Positions 35,478 through 44,721 of a stretch of 64,000 nt of DNA are shown piece after piece. Numbering within the stretch: the stretch's first letter is position 1; each line of letters opens with the position of its first letter. The translations under genes and the position numbers were made by a program. The stretch covers positions 1,390,501 to 1,454,500 of the forward strand of contig NC_009515.1 of assembly GCF_000016525.1 (NCBI RefSeq), in the 5' to 3' direction. The notes beneath the pieces are model-generated. The model was not told the origin of the DNA. It saw only the letters and a program-made list of their open reading frames with translations, and ran no database searches. This DNA comes from Methanobrevibacter smithii ATCC 35061 (GTDB lineage Archaea > Methanobacteriota > Methanobacteria > Methanobacteriales > Methanobacteriaceae).

Positions 35478-36137
35478 ATGTTAAGTTTATTTGAGGGATA
35501 TTTATTAATATTTGTTGCATTATTTGCAGTTAATATTGGTCTTTTTTTAGGAAATTTTAAAACTAATAATTTGAAAGCAATTATTGTTGCAGTTTTATCT
35601 GGAATTTTGCTGATTGGTGTTAACAGTATTTCTGGCTATTTTAAAGATAGTCTGTCATTTTTGGCAGGTAATTTTGGATATCTGTTTATAGTAGCGGCAG
35701 CTGTCTTATTTGTTTTAACATGGATTTTTTTAAAAAAGGAAAATAATTTAAAGGAAGTTACTTTGATAACTGCCGTCTTATTTTATATATCTATATTATG
35801 TATTGATGCACATATTGATGGATTTTCAGTATTTAATAGCTTATTATTAACTTTATTTTTAGTTATAATAATGTTTGTAGTTTATCAGCTTTCTAAATTA
35901 TTATTTTATGCAAAAAGAGAGTATTCCCTTATTGTTGGGGAGTTTATGATTTTAGAATCAATTTTAATTTTTATTTTAGGATTAACTTACTGGTCTGTTA
36001 AAGAATTGGATTATAGTATGTTTAGTGCTTATCTGATTTTGACTCCTACTTATAAGCTGGTGTATGTTATTATTTTAATGATTTTTATTTTGATTGTGGG
36101 ATTATATTATAATGATAAACAGTTGAAAAAAAGATAG
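35478..36137 (+). CDS. DUF2162-like membrane protein
   Basis: Very hydrophobic protein of 219 residues with about seven membrane segments and few charged residues, resembling the methanogen family DUF2162 (putative transporter, function unknown). The ribosome site before the ATG is weak. A TATA-like TTTATATATTC at 35418-35428 suggests its own promoter after the upstream terminator. It is followed after 11 bases by the ExbB-like gene, so it is probably part of the same membrane complex or pathway; that is inference. Confidence 0.7.
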   Translation: MLSLFEGYLLIFVALFAVNIGLFLGNFKTNNLKAIIVAVLSGILLIGVNSISGYFKDSLSFLAGNFGYLFIVAAAVLFVLTWIFLKKENNLKEVTLITAVLFYISILCIDAHIDGFSVFNSLLLTLFLVIIMFVVYQLSKLLFYAKREYSLIVGEFMILESILIFILGLTYWSVKELDYSMFSAYLILTPTYKLVYVIILMIFILIVGLYYNDKQLKKR

Positions 36138-36148
36138 TGAGGTAATTT

Positions 36149-36790
36149 ATGATAATTCAAGGAACTGAAACATTATCTTCATTTATTCATATAGTATCTG
36201 AAAGCTTACTGACTCCGGTAATGATTTTGATTGTGGTTGGTTTGATAGTTGTTATATTATGTATTGGAGGACTTATTAATGAACGCATTTCAAGAAAAAC
36301 AATTAGCTCTGAAGAATTGGAAAGTTTAGTTAGGGATGTTTCATTTTCACAGTCTCACAGTGAAATTGAAAAACTTATAGAAGAAAGCAATTTATTTGAC
36401 TTTCAAAAGAATGTCCTTGTTAAGATAGCTAACAATTATGATATCGGAAGTGAGGCTAGAAAAGCATTAGCCAGTGAATTAATTTCAGCAGAAGAAACTA
36501 AATTAATTAAAAGTACTAATAAAACAGATGTTCTTGTAAGAGTAGGTCCTATTTTAGGTCTTTTAGGTACTTTAATTCCTTTAGGTCCGGGGTTAGCAGC
36601 ATTAGGTTCTGGAGATATTGTTACATTAGCTGAAGCATTAACTGTTGCATTTGATACTACTGTCACTGGTTTGGTTATAGGTGCACTTGCTTATTTGGTA
36701 TCTAAATTTAAAAAACAATGGTATGAATCAGATTTAATAGTTCTTGAAACTATTGCTGAAGCAGAATTAGAGACTTTAAATAGAAAGTGA
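36149..36790 (+). CDS. MotA/TolQ/ExbB-family proton-channel protein
   Basis: Protein of 213 residues with the ExbB/TolQ plan: one N-terminal membrane helix (about 20-42), a cytoplasmic helical region, then two helices (about 130-150 and 165-187). The family core is visible as LVRVGPILGLLGTLIPLGPGL and ALTVAFDTTVTGLVIG, which include the conserved Gly/Pro and Thr residues lining the channel. ExbB/TolQ proteins use ion flow to drive work on envelope proteins. The small DUF2149 protein next to it would be the ExbD/TolR-like partner. Confidence 0.87.
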   Translation: MIIQGTETLSSFIHIVSESLLTPVMILIVVGLIVVILCIGGLINERISRKTISSEELESLVRDVSFSQSHSEIEKLIEESNLFDFQKNVLVKIANNYDIGSEARKALASELISAEETKLIKSTNKTDVLVRVGPILGLLGTLIPLGPGLAALGSGDIVTLAEALTVAFDTTVTGLVIGALAYLVSKFKKQWYESDLIVLETIAEAELETLNRK

Positions 36791-36795
36791 GTATT

Positions 36796-37095
36796 ATGCT
36801 TAGGAAAAAACGTAGAATTAGTGAATCTTTAGATGATGACCCGATGAGTGGTTTATCTAACTTGTCTGATGCAATGCTAGTTCTGGCACTTGGATTTTTA
36901 ATTTTTGCTATTATGGCATTATCTGCAAATCCGGAATTAATCTCTCAAACACCTGATACTCAGGATGTTTCTAGTGCTGATACTTTTGAACAGAATTATA
37001 CTGATGCTGGCGGTATGGAAGATAGCGGATACAGTGAAGTAGGTAAAGTTTATGAAGATCCGACTACTGGTAAGCTAGTGATGGTATCGGGATAA
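36796..37095 (+). CDS. DUF2149 protein, probable ExbD/TolR-like partner
   Basis: Protein of 99 residues: a basic N-terminus, then DDPMSGLSNLSDAMLVLALG leading into a single membrane helix that begins with Asp, and a short polar exterior domain. This matches the ExbD/TolR plan, in which an Asp at the start of the helix carries protons. The ATG at 36796 is chosen because GTGAG precedes it; a GTG at 36787 overlaps the upstream stop. The exterior domain is much shorter than in bacterial ExbD. The partner role is inferred from position and topology. Confidence 0.75.
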   Translation: MLRKKRRISESLDDDPMSGLSNLSDAMLVLALGFLIFAIMALSANPELISQTPDTQDVSSADTFEQNYTDAGGMEDSGYSEVGKVYEDPTTGKLVMVSG

Positions 37096-37664
37096 TATTA
37101 ACTTTTTTTTATTTTTTCTTTTTATATTTGTTTTTTTTTAGTATTACAATTTGATAATTATCTTTTATTTTCTATTTTTTATTTGTTTTGTTCATTATTT
37201 TGCAGTTTTTTTAATTTCTTTTTCCTAAATGTTTATGGAATGTTTTACACATTGTTTTAGGTTTTACAAAAATCATTAGGTATAACGAAGTTTATTATTT
37301 TGGAATATTTTTTGGAATCCTGTGATTTAGTTAGTATAAATGTTAAAAAGGATGTAATTTAAATTATTTTTAATAAATAACTGTTATAAAATCTGTAATA
37401 ATGTTTACAAGTATTTTAAGTAATAATTTTATAAAAAAATAGATTTTTCACGATGTGAAAGTATTTTATCATGATTTATCAATTATATATACATTCTGTT
37501 AGTGGATATATTTAAATATTACTTTTTAAGGCAGATAACAAATCCTTTTTATATTAACTGATATACTTATAGTTATAATACTATGAGTCAAAATTTAAGG
37601 GAGATTTTCATATGTATTATAAGTTTTTTCCCCTGTGGAAAAATTAAAAATGAGGTTGATATTA
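37096..37664. other. Long AT-rich intergenic region upstream of fdhCAB
   Basis: About 570 bases without a credible gene. It contains T-runs after DUF2149 (likely terminator, no hairpin), the palindrome TTTCAC-GAT-GTGAAA (37446-37460) and a TATA-like TTTTTATATTAA (about 37544-37555), which should be the fdh promoter roughly 110 bases before the start. Such length is unusual in this compact window and suggests regulated transcription. Confidence 0.5.
37446..37460. promoter_or_regulatory. Palindrome upstream of fdhCAB
   Basis: TTTCAC and GTGAAA flank a 3-base GAT centre, a perfect 6-bp inverted repeat about 85-100 bases upstream of the likely TATA box. A candidate operator for control by formate, hydrogen or Mo/W; regulator unknown. 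Confidence 0.4.
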
Positions 37665-38453
37665 ATGAGTTCTTTTAAAAGTCCTGTTGATACAGCAAAA
37701 ACTGTGTCTTCAATAGGTGGAACAAAAAGTTCCGCAAATGTTCTTAATGTAATATTGTTATCCTTCTTAGCAGGTGCATATATTGCATTTGGTGGATTGT
37801 TAGCTGAAGTTGCAAATGCAGGAATGCTCGCAGCAGGTTGTCCTCTTGGATTATCTAAATTTGTATTTGGTGCAGTGTTCCCTGTTGGTTTGATGCTTGT
37901 TGTACTTGCAGGATCTGAATTGTTCACAGGAAATGTTATGTACATGGTTATGGGTGTTTTAGATGGTAAAGCATCTGTTGGTGGCCTTTGTAAAAACTGG
38001 GTTCTCAGTTGGGTTTTCAACTTTGTTGGTGCTTTATTTGTTGCTTATGTATTAGCATATATGAGTGGTATTGCTACTGATCCAGTAATTGCTGCAGGAG
38101 CTACTAAAGTTGCTGTTGCAAAAGTTGGATTATCATGGGATGTAGCACTCATTAGGGGTATCGGTTGTAACTGGCTTGTTTGTCTAGCTGTATACTTAGC
38201 ATTAGCATCTGATGATATCATTGGTAAAATTTTTGGTATTTGGTTCCCAATTATGGCGTTCGTAACTATCGGATTTGAGCACAGTGTTGCAAACATGTTC
38301 TTTATTCCATTAGGTATGTTCTTAGGTGCTGACGGTGTAAACTGGGCAACTACTCTTGGAAACATTATTCCAGTAACTATTGGAAACATAATTGGTGCAG
38401 CAATATTTGTAGGTTGTATTTATTATATAACTTACCTTAAAGATGCAAGTTAG
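37665..38453 (+). CDS. fdhC: Formate transporter FdhC (FNT family)
   Basis: Pentameric formate/nitrite-type channel that imports formate for methanogenesis. The 262 residues contain six membrane helices and FNT signatures: [41 protein letters not shown] and [12 protein letters not shown] (with the channel His). The start at 37665 follows GAGGTTGAT; the frame could extend 10 residues to a GTG at 37635. It is first in fdhCAB, separated from fdhA by a strong hairpin. Confidence 0.96.
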   Translation: MSSFKSPVDTAKTVSSIGGTKSSANVLNVILLSFLAGAYIAFGGLLAEVANAGMLAAGCPLGLSKFVFGAVFPVGLMLVVLAGSELFTGNVMYMVMGVLDGKASVGGLCKNWVLSWVFNFVGALFVAYVLAYMSGIATDPVIAAGATKVAVAKVGLSWDVALIRGIGCNWLVCLAVYLALASDDIIGKIFGIWFPIMAFVTIGFEHSVANMFFIPLGMFLGADGVNWATTLGNIIPVTIGNIIGAAIFVGCIYYITYLKDAS

Positions 38454-38474
38454 AGGTAGAACTGAATTAAAATA

Positions 38475-38499
38475 AATAAGAAGCTTTATGCTTCTTATT
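38475..38499 (+). terminator. Intercistronic hairpin between fdhC and fdhA
   Basis: A 10-bp perfect stem (38475-38484 with 38490-38499) and a 5-base loop, the strongest hairpin in this operon. The sequence after it is AT-rich (AATTTATATTATTTAAAT) and could be a weak terminator tail or the TATA box of an internal promoter for fdhAB. Confidence 0.65.
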
Positions 38500-38538
38500 A
38501 ATTTATATTATTTAAATAAATTATTTGGAGATTATAAA

Positions 38539-40596
38539 ATGGTTGAGATAAAATATGTCCCAACAATTTGTCCATACTGTGGTACTGGATGTGGACTTAA
38601 CTTCGTTGTAAAGGATGATAAAATTGTAGGTGTCGAACCATATAAAAGACACCCAGTAAATGAAGGAAAAGTATGTCCAAAAGGTAACTTTGGCTATGAA
38701 TTTATTAATAGGGAAGATAGATTAACAACTCCATTAATCAAAGAAAATGGGGAATTTAGGGAAGCTTCTTGGGATGAAGCTTTAGATTTAGTTGCTAATA
38801 AACTTAAAGAAGTATCTGATGATGATCCAAATAAAGTTGGATTCTATGCATGTGCTCGTTCACCAAACGAAAACATTTACATTACTCAAAAATTAGCTAG
38901 GGTAGCTTGTGGTACTCAAAACGTTGACCACTGTGCACGTATTTGTCACGGACCTACTGTAGCTGGTCTTGCTACCACCTTTGGTTCAGGTGCTATGACC
39001 AACGGATTCGACAGTATTAAAGAAGCAGACTACATATTCTGTATTGGTTCAAACAACATGGAAGCACACCCATTGTTTGGTCGTAAATTAATCCAAGCTC
39101 AAAAAAATGGTGCTAAATTAGTTGTTCTAGATCCAAGATACACTCCAACTGCTAAAATAGCTGATGAATATGTACAATTCAAAACAGGTACTGACGTAGC
39201 ATTAATGAATGGTATGATTAAAGTTATTATTGATAATGACTTACAAGATGACGAATTTATTAAAAACAGAACAAAAGGTTTCGATGAACTTAAAGAAACA
39301 GTACAAAAATACGACCTTGAAACTGTATCTGAAATCACTCACATTGCACCAGAAGTCATTGAAGAATTAGCTATTGAATATGCTAAAGCTGATAAAGCAG
39401 CTATTGTTTACTCATTAGGTATTACTGAACACTCTCACGGTGCAGATAACGTAATGTCTACTGCTAACTTAGCTATGTTAACCGGTAACATCGGAAGAGA
39501 AGGTACTGGTGTAAACCCATTAAGAGGACAAAACAACGTACAAGGTGCTTGTGATATGGGTGCATTACCTTCAGATTATGTAGGTTACAGAAAAGTAGCA
39601 GATCAAGAAACTACTGACTGGTTCAATGAATATTATGGAACAAACCTTCCTGCAAAACCAGGTTTAACCTTAGTAGAAATGATGAATGCAGCTCATGCTG
39701 GTGACTTAAAAGTATTATACATCCATGGAGAAGACCCAGTACTTTCTGATGCAGATATCAAACATACTAAAGAAGCATTAGCTAACTTAGACATGTTAAT
39801 TGTTCAAGAATTATTCATGACTGATACTGCACAATGTGCTGATGTTGTTTTACCTGCAGCAGGTTGGGGTGAACAAGAAGGAACATTCACCAACGGTGAA
39901 AGAAGAGTACAATGTTTACACAAAGCTCAAGAACCACCTGAAGGCGCAATGTTAGATTGGAAAATTATGGAAGAAATCGCAGTTAGAATGGGAGTTCCAA
40001 GAGAAAAATTCCATTACGAATCTGCTGAAGAAATCTTTGAAGAAATCAGAGAATGTGCTCCAATCTTCGCTGGTATGAACCGTGAAAGATTAGACACTCC
40101 TGAAGCTCTCCACTGGCCATGTCCATCTGTTGACGACCCATGTCAACCATTAATGCACAAAGATAAATTTGCACATCCTGATGGATTAGGTATTTTCCAA
40201 GCATTAGAACACAGAGGTCCTGTAGAAGTTCCTGATGAAGAATATCCATTGTTATTAACTACTACTAGGGTTTTATTCCACTATCACGCAGCTATGACTA
40301 GAAGATGTAAAACTTTAGACAACGAAGTTAAAACTGGATTTATAGAAATCAATACAGAAGATGCTAAAGAATTAGGAATTCTCAATAATGAAATAGTTAA
40401 AGCTAGTTCCAGAAGAGGAGAAATTGAAATTCCTGCAAGAGTAACTGATGACATTAAGAAAGGTATTGTAAACATACCTATGCACTTTACTGAATGTGCA
40501 GCTAACATGTTAACTAACTCTGATTCTTTCGATCCAAAATGTAAAATGGTAGAGTTAAAAGCTTGTGCTATTAAAGTAGAAAAAATTGAGGAGTAG
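38539..40596 (+). CDS. fdhA: Formate dehydrogenase alpha subunit (F420-dependent)
   Basis: Catalytic subunit of 685 residues that oxidises formate to CO2 at a Mo or W bis-pterin guanine dinucleotide site. The N-terminal 4Fe-4S ligands are Cys11, Cys14, Cys18 and Cys46 ([14 protein letters not shown]). The metal-binding residue is Cys136 in HCARICHGP, so this is the cysteine form and not a selenoprotein. The adjacent HGPTVAG and the C-terminal pterin-binding domain are intact. The ATG at 38539 follows TTTGGAGATT; the frame could extend 17 residues to 38488. Electrons pass to FdhB. Confidence 0.97.
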   Translation: MVEIKYVPTICPYCGTGCGLNFVVKDDKIVGVEPYKRHPVNEGKVCPKGNFGYEFINREDRLTTPLIKENGEFREASWDEALDLVANKLKEVSDDDPNKVGFYACARSPNENIYITQKLARVACGTQNVDHCARICHGPTVAGLATTFGSGAMTNGFDSIKEADYIFCIGSNNMEAHPLFGRKLIQAQKNGAKLVVLDPRYTPTAKIADEYVQFKTGTDVALMNGMIKVIIDNDLQDDEFIKNRTKGFDELKETVQKYDLETVSEITHIAPEVIEELAIEYAKADKAAIVYSLGITEHSHGADNVMSTANLAMLTGNIGREGTGVNPLRGQNNVQGACDMGALPSDYVGYRKVADQETTDWFNEYYGTNLPAKPGLTLVEMMNAAHAGDLKVLYIHGEDPVLSDADIKHTKEALANLDMLIVQELFMTDTAQCADVVLPAAGWGEQEGTFTNGERRVQCLHKAQEPPEGAMLDWKIMEEIAVRMGVPREKFHYESAEEIFEEIRECAPIFAGMNRERLDTPEALHWPCPSVDDPCQPLMHKDKFAHPDGLGIFQALEHRGPVEVPDEEYPLLLTTTRVLFHYHAAMTRRCKTLDNEVKTGFIEINTEDAKELGILNNEIVKASSRRGEIEIPARVTDDIKKGIVNIPMHFTECAANMLTNSDSFDPKCKMVELKACAIKVEKIEE

Positions 40597-40602
40597 ATTT
40601 AA

Positions 40603-41808
40603 ATGGCTGTAAAAAATAGCGACATGTATTATGCATACTCTAACAATGAAGGTATTAAAGAAAAAGGTGAATACGGAGGAGTAGTTACAACTATCATGAA
40701 ACATCTTTTAGAAAGCAATGTTGTTGATGGTATTGTAGCTGTAAAAGAAGGATTTGATTTATATGATGCAGTTCCATGTCTTATAACTGATCCTGAAGAA
40801 GTTATTAAAACTGCAGGTTCAATTCACTGTGGTACTGTAAACTTAGCTAGTTTCATATACAAATACTTAGACGGTTGCAGAGATATGAAAATAGCAGTTA
40901 CCTGTAAACCTTGTGACGCAATGTCTATAAGAGAATTAATGAAAAAGGGCAAAATCATCGAAGACAATGTCATAATGATTGGAGTAAACTGTGGTGGAAC
41001 ATTACCTCCTGTACCAACTATGCAAATGATTAGAGATGTTTATGAGTTAGATCCTAGTGACGTAATTAAAGAAGAAATCGCAAAAGGTAAACTCATTATG
41101 GAAACTGCAGAAGGGGAAAAAGGTTTCGGTATTGAAGATTTAGAAGAAGACGGTATGGGTAGAAGAGAAAACTGTCAAAGATGTGATTTAAAAATACCAA
41201 GTAACGCAGATTTAGCATTAGGTAACTGGGGAGTAATCGGTCCTTTAGCAGGAAAAGCTACTTTTGTTGAAGTATTCTCTGATAAAGGTGCAGATATTCT
41301 TAATGATGTGATTGAAGCTGATTTAATCGCTGTTGAAGAACCACTCGAAAAAGGAATTGCAATAAGAGACAAAATTAATAATTTCATGCTCTCTGCATCT
41401 GCAAAGAAAAAAGAAGCAGATTACGCAGGTACTTCCGGAGATATCATCGAAGTATTCAAAGAATATGAAGACGAATTCTCTAAATGTATGAAATGTTACG
41501 GTTGTCGTGAAGCATGCCCATTATGTTTCTGTGATGACTGCTGTCTTGAAGCTGAAGGTCCTGAATGGGTACCTGGTGGATACACTCCTGCAGCACCATT
41601 CTTCCACTTAACTCGTATGGTGCACATGGTAGATTCATGTACTAACTGTGGTCAATGTACTGAAGTTTGTCCTTGTGAAATACCTGTAGCTAAAGTATGG
41701 AGTACAGTAAACAACAAAATCCGTGACGTATATGGATATCTCCCTGGATTTGATAATGGGGAACCAATTCCATTCACTGAACACAAACCAAAAGATAACT
41801 GGAAATAG
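40603..41808 (+). CDS. fdhB: Formate dehydrogenase beta subunit (F420-reducing)
   Basis: FAD/FeS subunit of 401 residues that passes electrons from FdhA to coenzyme F420. The F420-hydrogenase-beta-like region runs through [19 protein letters not shown] and includes extra Cys ligands (CKPCDA, CQRC). Near the C-terminus are ferredoxin-like clusters, [16 protein letters not shown] and [12 protein letters not shown]. It follows fdhA by 6 bases with GAGGAG upstream. The fdhB stop codon lies in the terminator stem. Confidence 0.96.
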   Translation: MAVKNSDMYYAYSNNEGIKEKGEYGGVVTTIMKHLLESNVVDGIVAVKEGFDLYDAVPCLITDPEEVIKTAGSIHCGTVNLASFIYKYLDGCRDMKIAVTCKPCDAMSIRELMKKGKIIEDNVIMIGVNCGGTLPPVPTMQMIRDVYELDPSDVIKEEIAKGKLIMETAEGEKGFGIEDLEEDGMGRRENCQRCDLKIPSNADLALGNWGVIGPLAGKATFVEVFSDKGADILNDVIEADLIAVEEPLEKGIAIRDKINNFMLSASAKKKEADYAGTSGDIIEVFKEYEDEFSKCMKCYGCREACPLCFCDDCCLEAEGPEWVPGGYTPAAPFFHLTRMVHMVDSCTNCGQCTEVCPCEIPVAKVWSTVNNKIRDVYGYLPGFDNGEPIPFTEHKPKDNWK

Positions 41809-41840
41809 AGTTTTTACTCTATTTACTTCTTTTTTTTAAA
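41803..41840 (+). terminator. Terminator of fdhCAB, overlapping the fdhB stop codon
   Basis: A 9-bp perfect stem (41803-41811 with 41816-41824) and a 4-base T loop. The stop codon (41806-41808) lies in the left arm. ACTTCTTTTTTTT follows. Confidence 0.85.
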
Positions 41841-41871
41841 AAAAATTAATTTTAGAAGATAAAAATCTTCT
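41832..41871 (-). terminator. Terminator of the mobB-moaA unit
   Basis: A 7-bp stem (41854-41860 with 41865-41871) and a 4-base loop, followed on the - strand by AAAATTAATTTTTTTT. It stands back to back with the fdhB terminator. Confidence 0.7.
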
Positions 41872-41886
41872 GTTTAAAAATAGCTT

Positions 41887-42816
41887 TTAATTGTTATAAG
41901 GCTCTCTTTTGTCAATGCCTTTAATGAAAACTTCTTTTAGTTGAGAATCTGATTCATTATTTCTTATATGTGATATTAATTCTACCAGATTGTCATTTCT
42001 AAGTAAGCATGGCTTTATTTTTCCGTCAGGAGTTATTCTTAATCTAGTACAATTTGCACAAAAGTCGCTGTTTTCAATAGGTTTTACTACTTCAATTTCT
42101 CCTCCGTCTATGAAGTATTTTTTACGGTTTTGCATAAATTCACGTGTTTTGACTTCATCACATATGGAAAGCAACTTTTCATTGATGGGATCTAAATTAT
42201 AATGATAATCTCTGCTGAATTTTTCATCATCACAGTTTTCACTGTCCATTAATTCAATAAGCTGAAGTATGATGCCATGTTCTTTACAAAATTCAAACAT
42301 ATCATCCACTTCGTTTTCATTTATTCCTTTCATTAAAACCATATTGATTTTAACGGGATAAAGGCCAACTTCAACAGCTTTCAGAATTCCGTTTTTTGAT
42401 GATTCAAGCAGATTTTTAGTGGTAACTTTTTTGTAAGTTTCAGGATTTAAAGTATCTAAACTGATATTTACCCTATTTAATCCAGCTTCTTTTAGATCTT
42501 TTGCATATTTTCCAAGTAAGGTTCCATTTGAAGTAATGGATATGTCATCAAAATCAAGGCTGGCTATTTTACTTACAATTTCAACGATGTCTTTTCTTAT
42601 TAAAGGCTCTCCACCAGAAATCCTTATTTTTCTAACACCAATATTTTTGGCTATTTCACAGATTCTGTAAATTTCATCTGCATTCATTTCCTCTTGAGAA
42701 TCATCCATCCCATCATGGTGGCAGTATAAACAATTTTCATTACATTTGTTTGTTATTGTAATTCTTAATGAAAGTATTGGTCGTTCATATTTGTCTTTGA
42801 TAGCTTCTATACTCAT
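41887..42816 (-). CDS. moaA: GTP 3',8-cyclase MoaA
   Basis: Radical-SAM enzyme for the first step of molybdopterin synthesis, 309 residues. The N-terminal SAM cluster motif is CNENCLYC; the C-terminal second cluster uses CANC plus a later Cys (KPCLLR). [12 protein letters not shown] is the core SAM-binding block. The C-terminus reads DKREPYNN and does not end in the Gly-Gly known to matter in bacterial and human MoaA. It is downstream of mobB with a 4-base gap, so two cofactor genes share a transcript between fdhCAB and fwd. Confidence 0.93.
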   Translation of the reverse strand: MSIEAIKDKYERPILSLRITITNKCNENCLYCHHDGMDDSQEEMNADEIYRICEIAKNIGVRKIRISGGEPLIRKDIVEIVSKIASLDFDDISITSNGTLLGKYAKDLKEAGLNRVNISLDTLNPETYKKVTTKNLLESSKNGILKAVEVGLYPVKINMVLMKGINENEVDDMFEFCKEHGIILQLIELMDSENCDDEKFSRDYHYNLDPINEKLLSICDEVKTREFMQNRKKYFIDGGEIEVVKPIENSDFCANCTRLRITPDGKIKPCLLRNDNLVELISHIRNNESDSQLKEVFIKGIDKREPYNN

Positions 42817-42820
42817 AAAA

Positions 42821-43870
42821 TCATTTTTTAACAGTTATATTAATAGTTTCGATTTCATTGATGTCTAGTTCTCCAAGTTTCAATGATTTAATCATACCGT
42901 AAATTGTTTCCTTTAGGATGCCCTTTACAAATGCATTAATCTCAACATCTTTATTGTTTACTGTGAGTCTGGCTTCACTTTCTTTAAGATGTTCCTGATT
43001 TATTTTAGAAATATCTACCTGTGCAATTCTTGCATCTTCATCAGTGTTTAGGGAATTAATCATTCCAAATACTGAATTTGCAACGAAGTTGTTGGTATGA
43101 TGATTTAAACTAATTTCTTTATTGTTAATTAGAACATTAGCTTCCACTTTTGGGTTTAAATCAATGTTATCTTCATTGTTTATTATTAGTTCAACTTTAT
43201 TAATATCTTTTACTCCATACTCTTCGATATGCAATGTTTTTATTATTCCAAGCACTGTTTTTTTGATAAAATCGCTAACGAATTCATTTAAACCGATAAC
43301 TGTATTATCAATTGACATAAACGTATTAACTTTGTCCAGGTCTTCGGTTTTTACAGTTCCTTTTCTGATTTCTTTAGCTATTGCGTCTCCATCATTAAAT
43401 CCGCATTCATCTAAAAAGAGGGTATCAACAATATCATGGCCTTTTTCTTCAACAGTATCCACTAGATCTGACACACCTTCGGGAGTTATTGAAAAGGAGT
43501 CCACTTCAGCTATTGTGTATTCATCAACTACATCAAGGGATGTTACTATTTTTGGATAGTTGTAGCTTTTAAATCCTTCAATAACTACAAAATCGACATT
43601 GTCCATAAATTTAATTAAAAACAGTAATCTGTTTAGTTCTAAAATATCTCTTACATTAAAAAATGATGTAGACCCGATTCCCACAACAACATTTGATCCT
43701 GCCAGCTTATGTCTCCAGGTATCGGTATGTTCCCTGTCCATTTCCATTTCATGATGGGAATGCTTTATAGATGCCACATTATATCCTCTTCTGGTAAGTT
43801 CTTCAATAATCTTTACAGTTAGGGAAGTTTTTCCAGTATTTTTTCTACCTACTACAGATACGATTTTCAT
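42821..43870 (-). CDS. mobB: MobB-type molybdopterin-guanine-dinucleotide protein with triple-repeat C-terminus
   Basis: The N-terminal ~165 residues are a MobB P-loop GTPase: GRKNTGKTS (8-16), the [20 protein letters not shown] region with conserved His/Asp, and [14 protein letters not shown]. MobB assists nucleotide attachment to the Mo/W pterin. The remaining 180 residues are extra and comprise three copies of a ~50-residue unit at about 181-232, 243-289 and 299-348. They share the pattern N-N-K-x-I-x-[LI]-N-x-F-V then T-[VI]-[FYL]-G-[MI]-I-x-[ST]-L. This repeat domain is not part of ordinary MobB and its function is unknown. First gene of mobB-moaA. Confidence 0.85.
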   Translation of the reverse strand: MKIVSVVGRKNTGKTSLTVKIIEELTRRGYNVASIKHSHHEMEMDREHTDTWRHKLAGSNVVVGIGSTSFFNVRDILELNRLLFLIKFMDNVDFVVIEGFKSYNYPKIVTSLDVVDEYTIAEVDSFSITPEGVSDLVDTVEEKGHDIVDTLFLDECGFNDGDAIAKEIRKGTVKTEDLDKVNTFMSIDNTVIGLNEFVSDFIKKTVLGIIKTLHIEEYGVKDINKVELIINNEDNIDLNPKVEANVLINNKEISLNHHTNNFVANSVFGMINSLNTDEDARIAQVDISKINQEHLKESEARLTVNNKDVEINAFVKGILKETIYGMIKSLKLGELDINEIETINITVKK

Positions 43871-44269
43871 AGTAAAACCTCTACTTATTATTATGTATTA
43901 TCTAGTTATTATAATAGATGTGTAGTTACTCCACATTCTCTTAAATTTTAGTTTTTCCTTAATTTTTTATAGATTTAGTAATACATTTTTTTTATTTTTT
44001 TATTATTTTTCCAATAAAAATATCCGATATTACTTTTTTTCAAATCGTATTTTAACCTTTATATCTTAAATTAAATTATTAGGATAATTTTTGTAGGAAT
44101 ATAACTATTTAAATCACTTATTTTTTAAATTAAATTGTTCTAATCTTTTTAACTAATTTTTTTGTTGTAGTATTAGCACAGTCATATATATTACTTTCGC
44201 CTTGCTTCTAGTAGACAAGTATATATTAATAATAAACAAAAGTTTATATCATTACACATGGTGGTTTAT
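43871..44269. other. Divergent intergenic region mobB / fwd operon
   Basis: About 400 bases of AT-rich DNA holding the divergent promoters. TATA-like stretches lie at 44183-44192 (CATATATATT) and 44220-44228 (TATATATTA), 40-90 bases before fwdH, together with long T-runs. No palindromic operator or RNA gene was recognised. Confidence 0.5.
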
Positions 44270-44719
44270 ATGCCAAAACATATTGCATCTGGTTTGAAAT
44301 ATTTAGCTGCAGTGAAGCTAAAAGAGCAAGGTGAAAGCCAACAAGCAATAGCTAATGAGTTAGGTATTGATAGGTCTACAGTATCCCATTATTTAAATGG
44401 CAGTAATTTATCTTGGAATTCTATAGACGTTGCCAAAACTATCACTGACCTGACTCCTAGAGATTTCTTAAAAATGACCAGTGCAATATTTGATGAACCT
44501 GAACAAAGCCGTAAAATTGTTTCTATTTGTAATGATAGGGAATTTGAGGCAGTTGTTGCAGATTCATGTATCGGTTGTGGCTTATGTGTAAGCATGTGTT
44601 CTATGAAAGCTATTAAATTAGAATCGTTAAAAGCACATGTAGACTCCATACAATGTTGCGGTTGTCAGCTATGTAAAGATGAGTGCCCAACGAATTCTAT
44701 TAAAATTTTGGAGATTTAA
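44270..44719 (+). CDS. fwdH: Helix-turn-helix/ferredoxin fusion protein heading the fwd operon
   Basis: Protein of 149 residues joining two modules. The N-terminus is a Cro/MerR-like helix-turn-helix, AIANELGIDRSTVSHYLNG (about 25-45). The C-terminus is a 2[4Fe-4S] ferredoxin, CIGCGLCVSMC and CCGCQLCKDEC. It takes the position of fwdH, the first gene of the tungsten formylmethanofuran dehydrogenase operon in Methanothermobacter. The combination suggests an FeS-sensing DNA-binding regulator of its own operon rather than a simple electron carrier; that is inference. The start at 44270 follows GGTGG; the gap to fwdF is 2 bases. Confidence 0.85.
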   Translation: MPKHIASGLKYLAAVKLKEQGESQQAIANELGIDRSTVSHYLNGSNLSWNSIDVAKTITDLTPRDFLKMTSAIFDEPEQSRKIVSICNDREFEAVVADSCIGCGLCVSMCSMKAIKLESLKAHVDSIQCCGCQLCKDECPTNSIKILEI

Positions 44720-44721
44720 TA

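Noticed and set aside
37096-37664. tRNA or other GC-rich RNA gene in the long intergenic regions
   Set aside because: No GC-rich cloverleaf-sized islands occur; RNA genes in an AT-rich archaeal genome should stand out.
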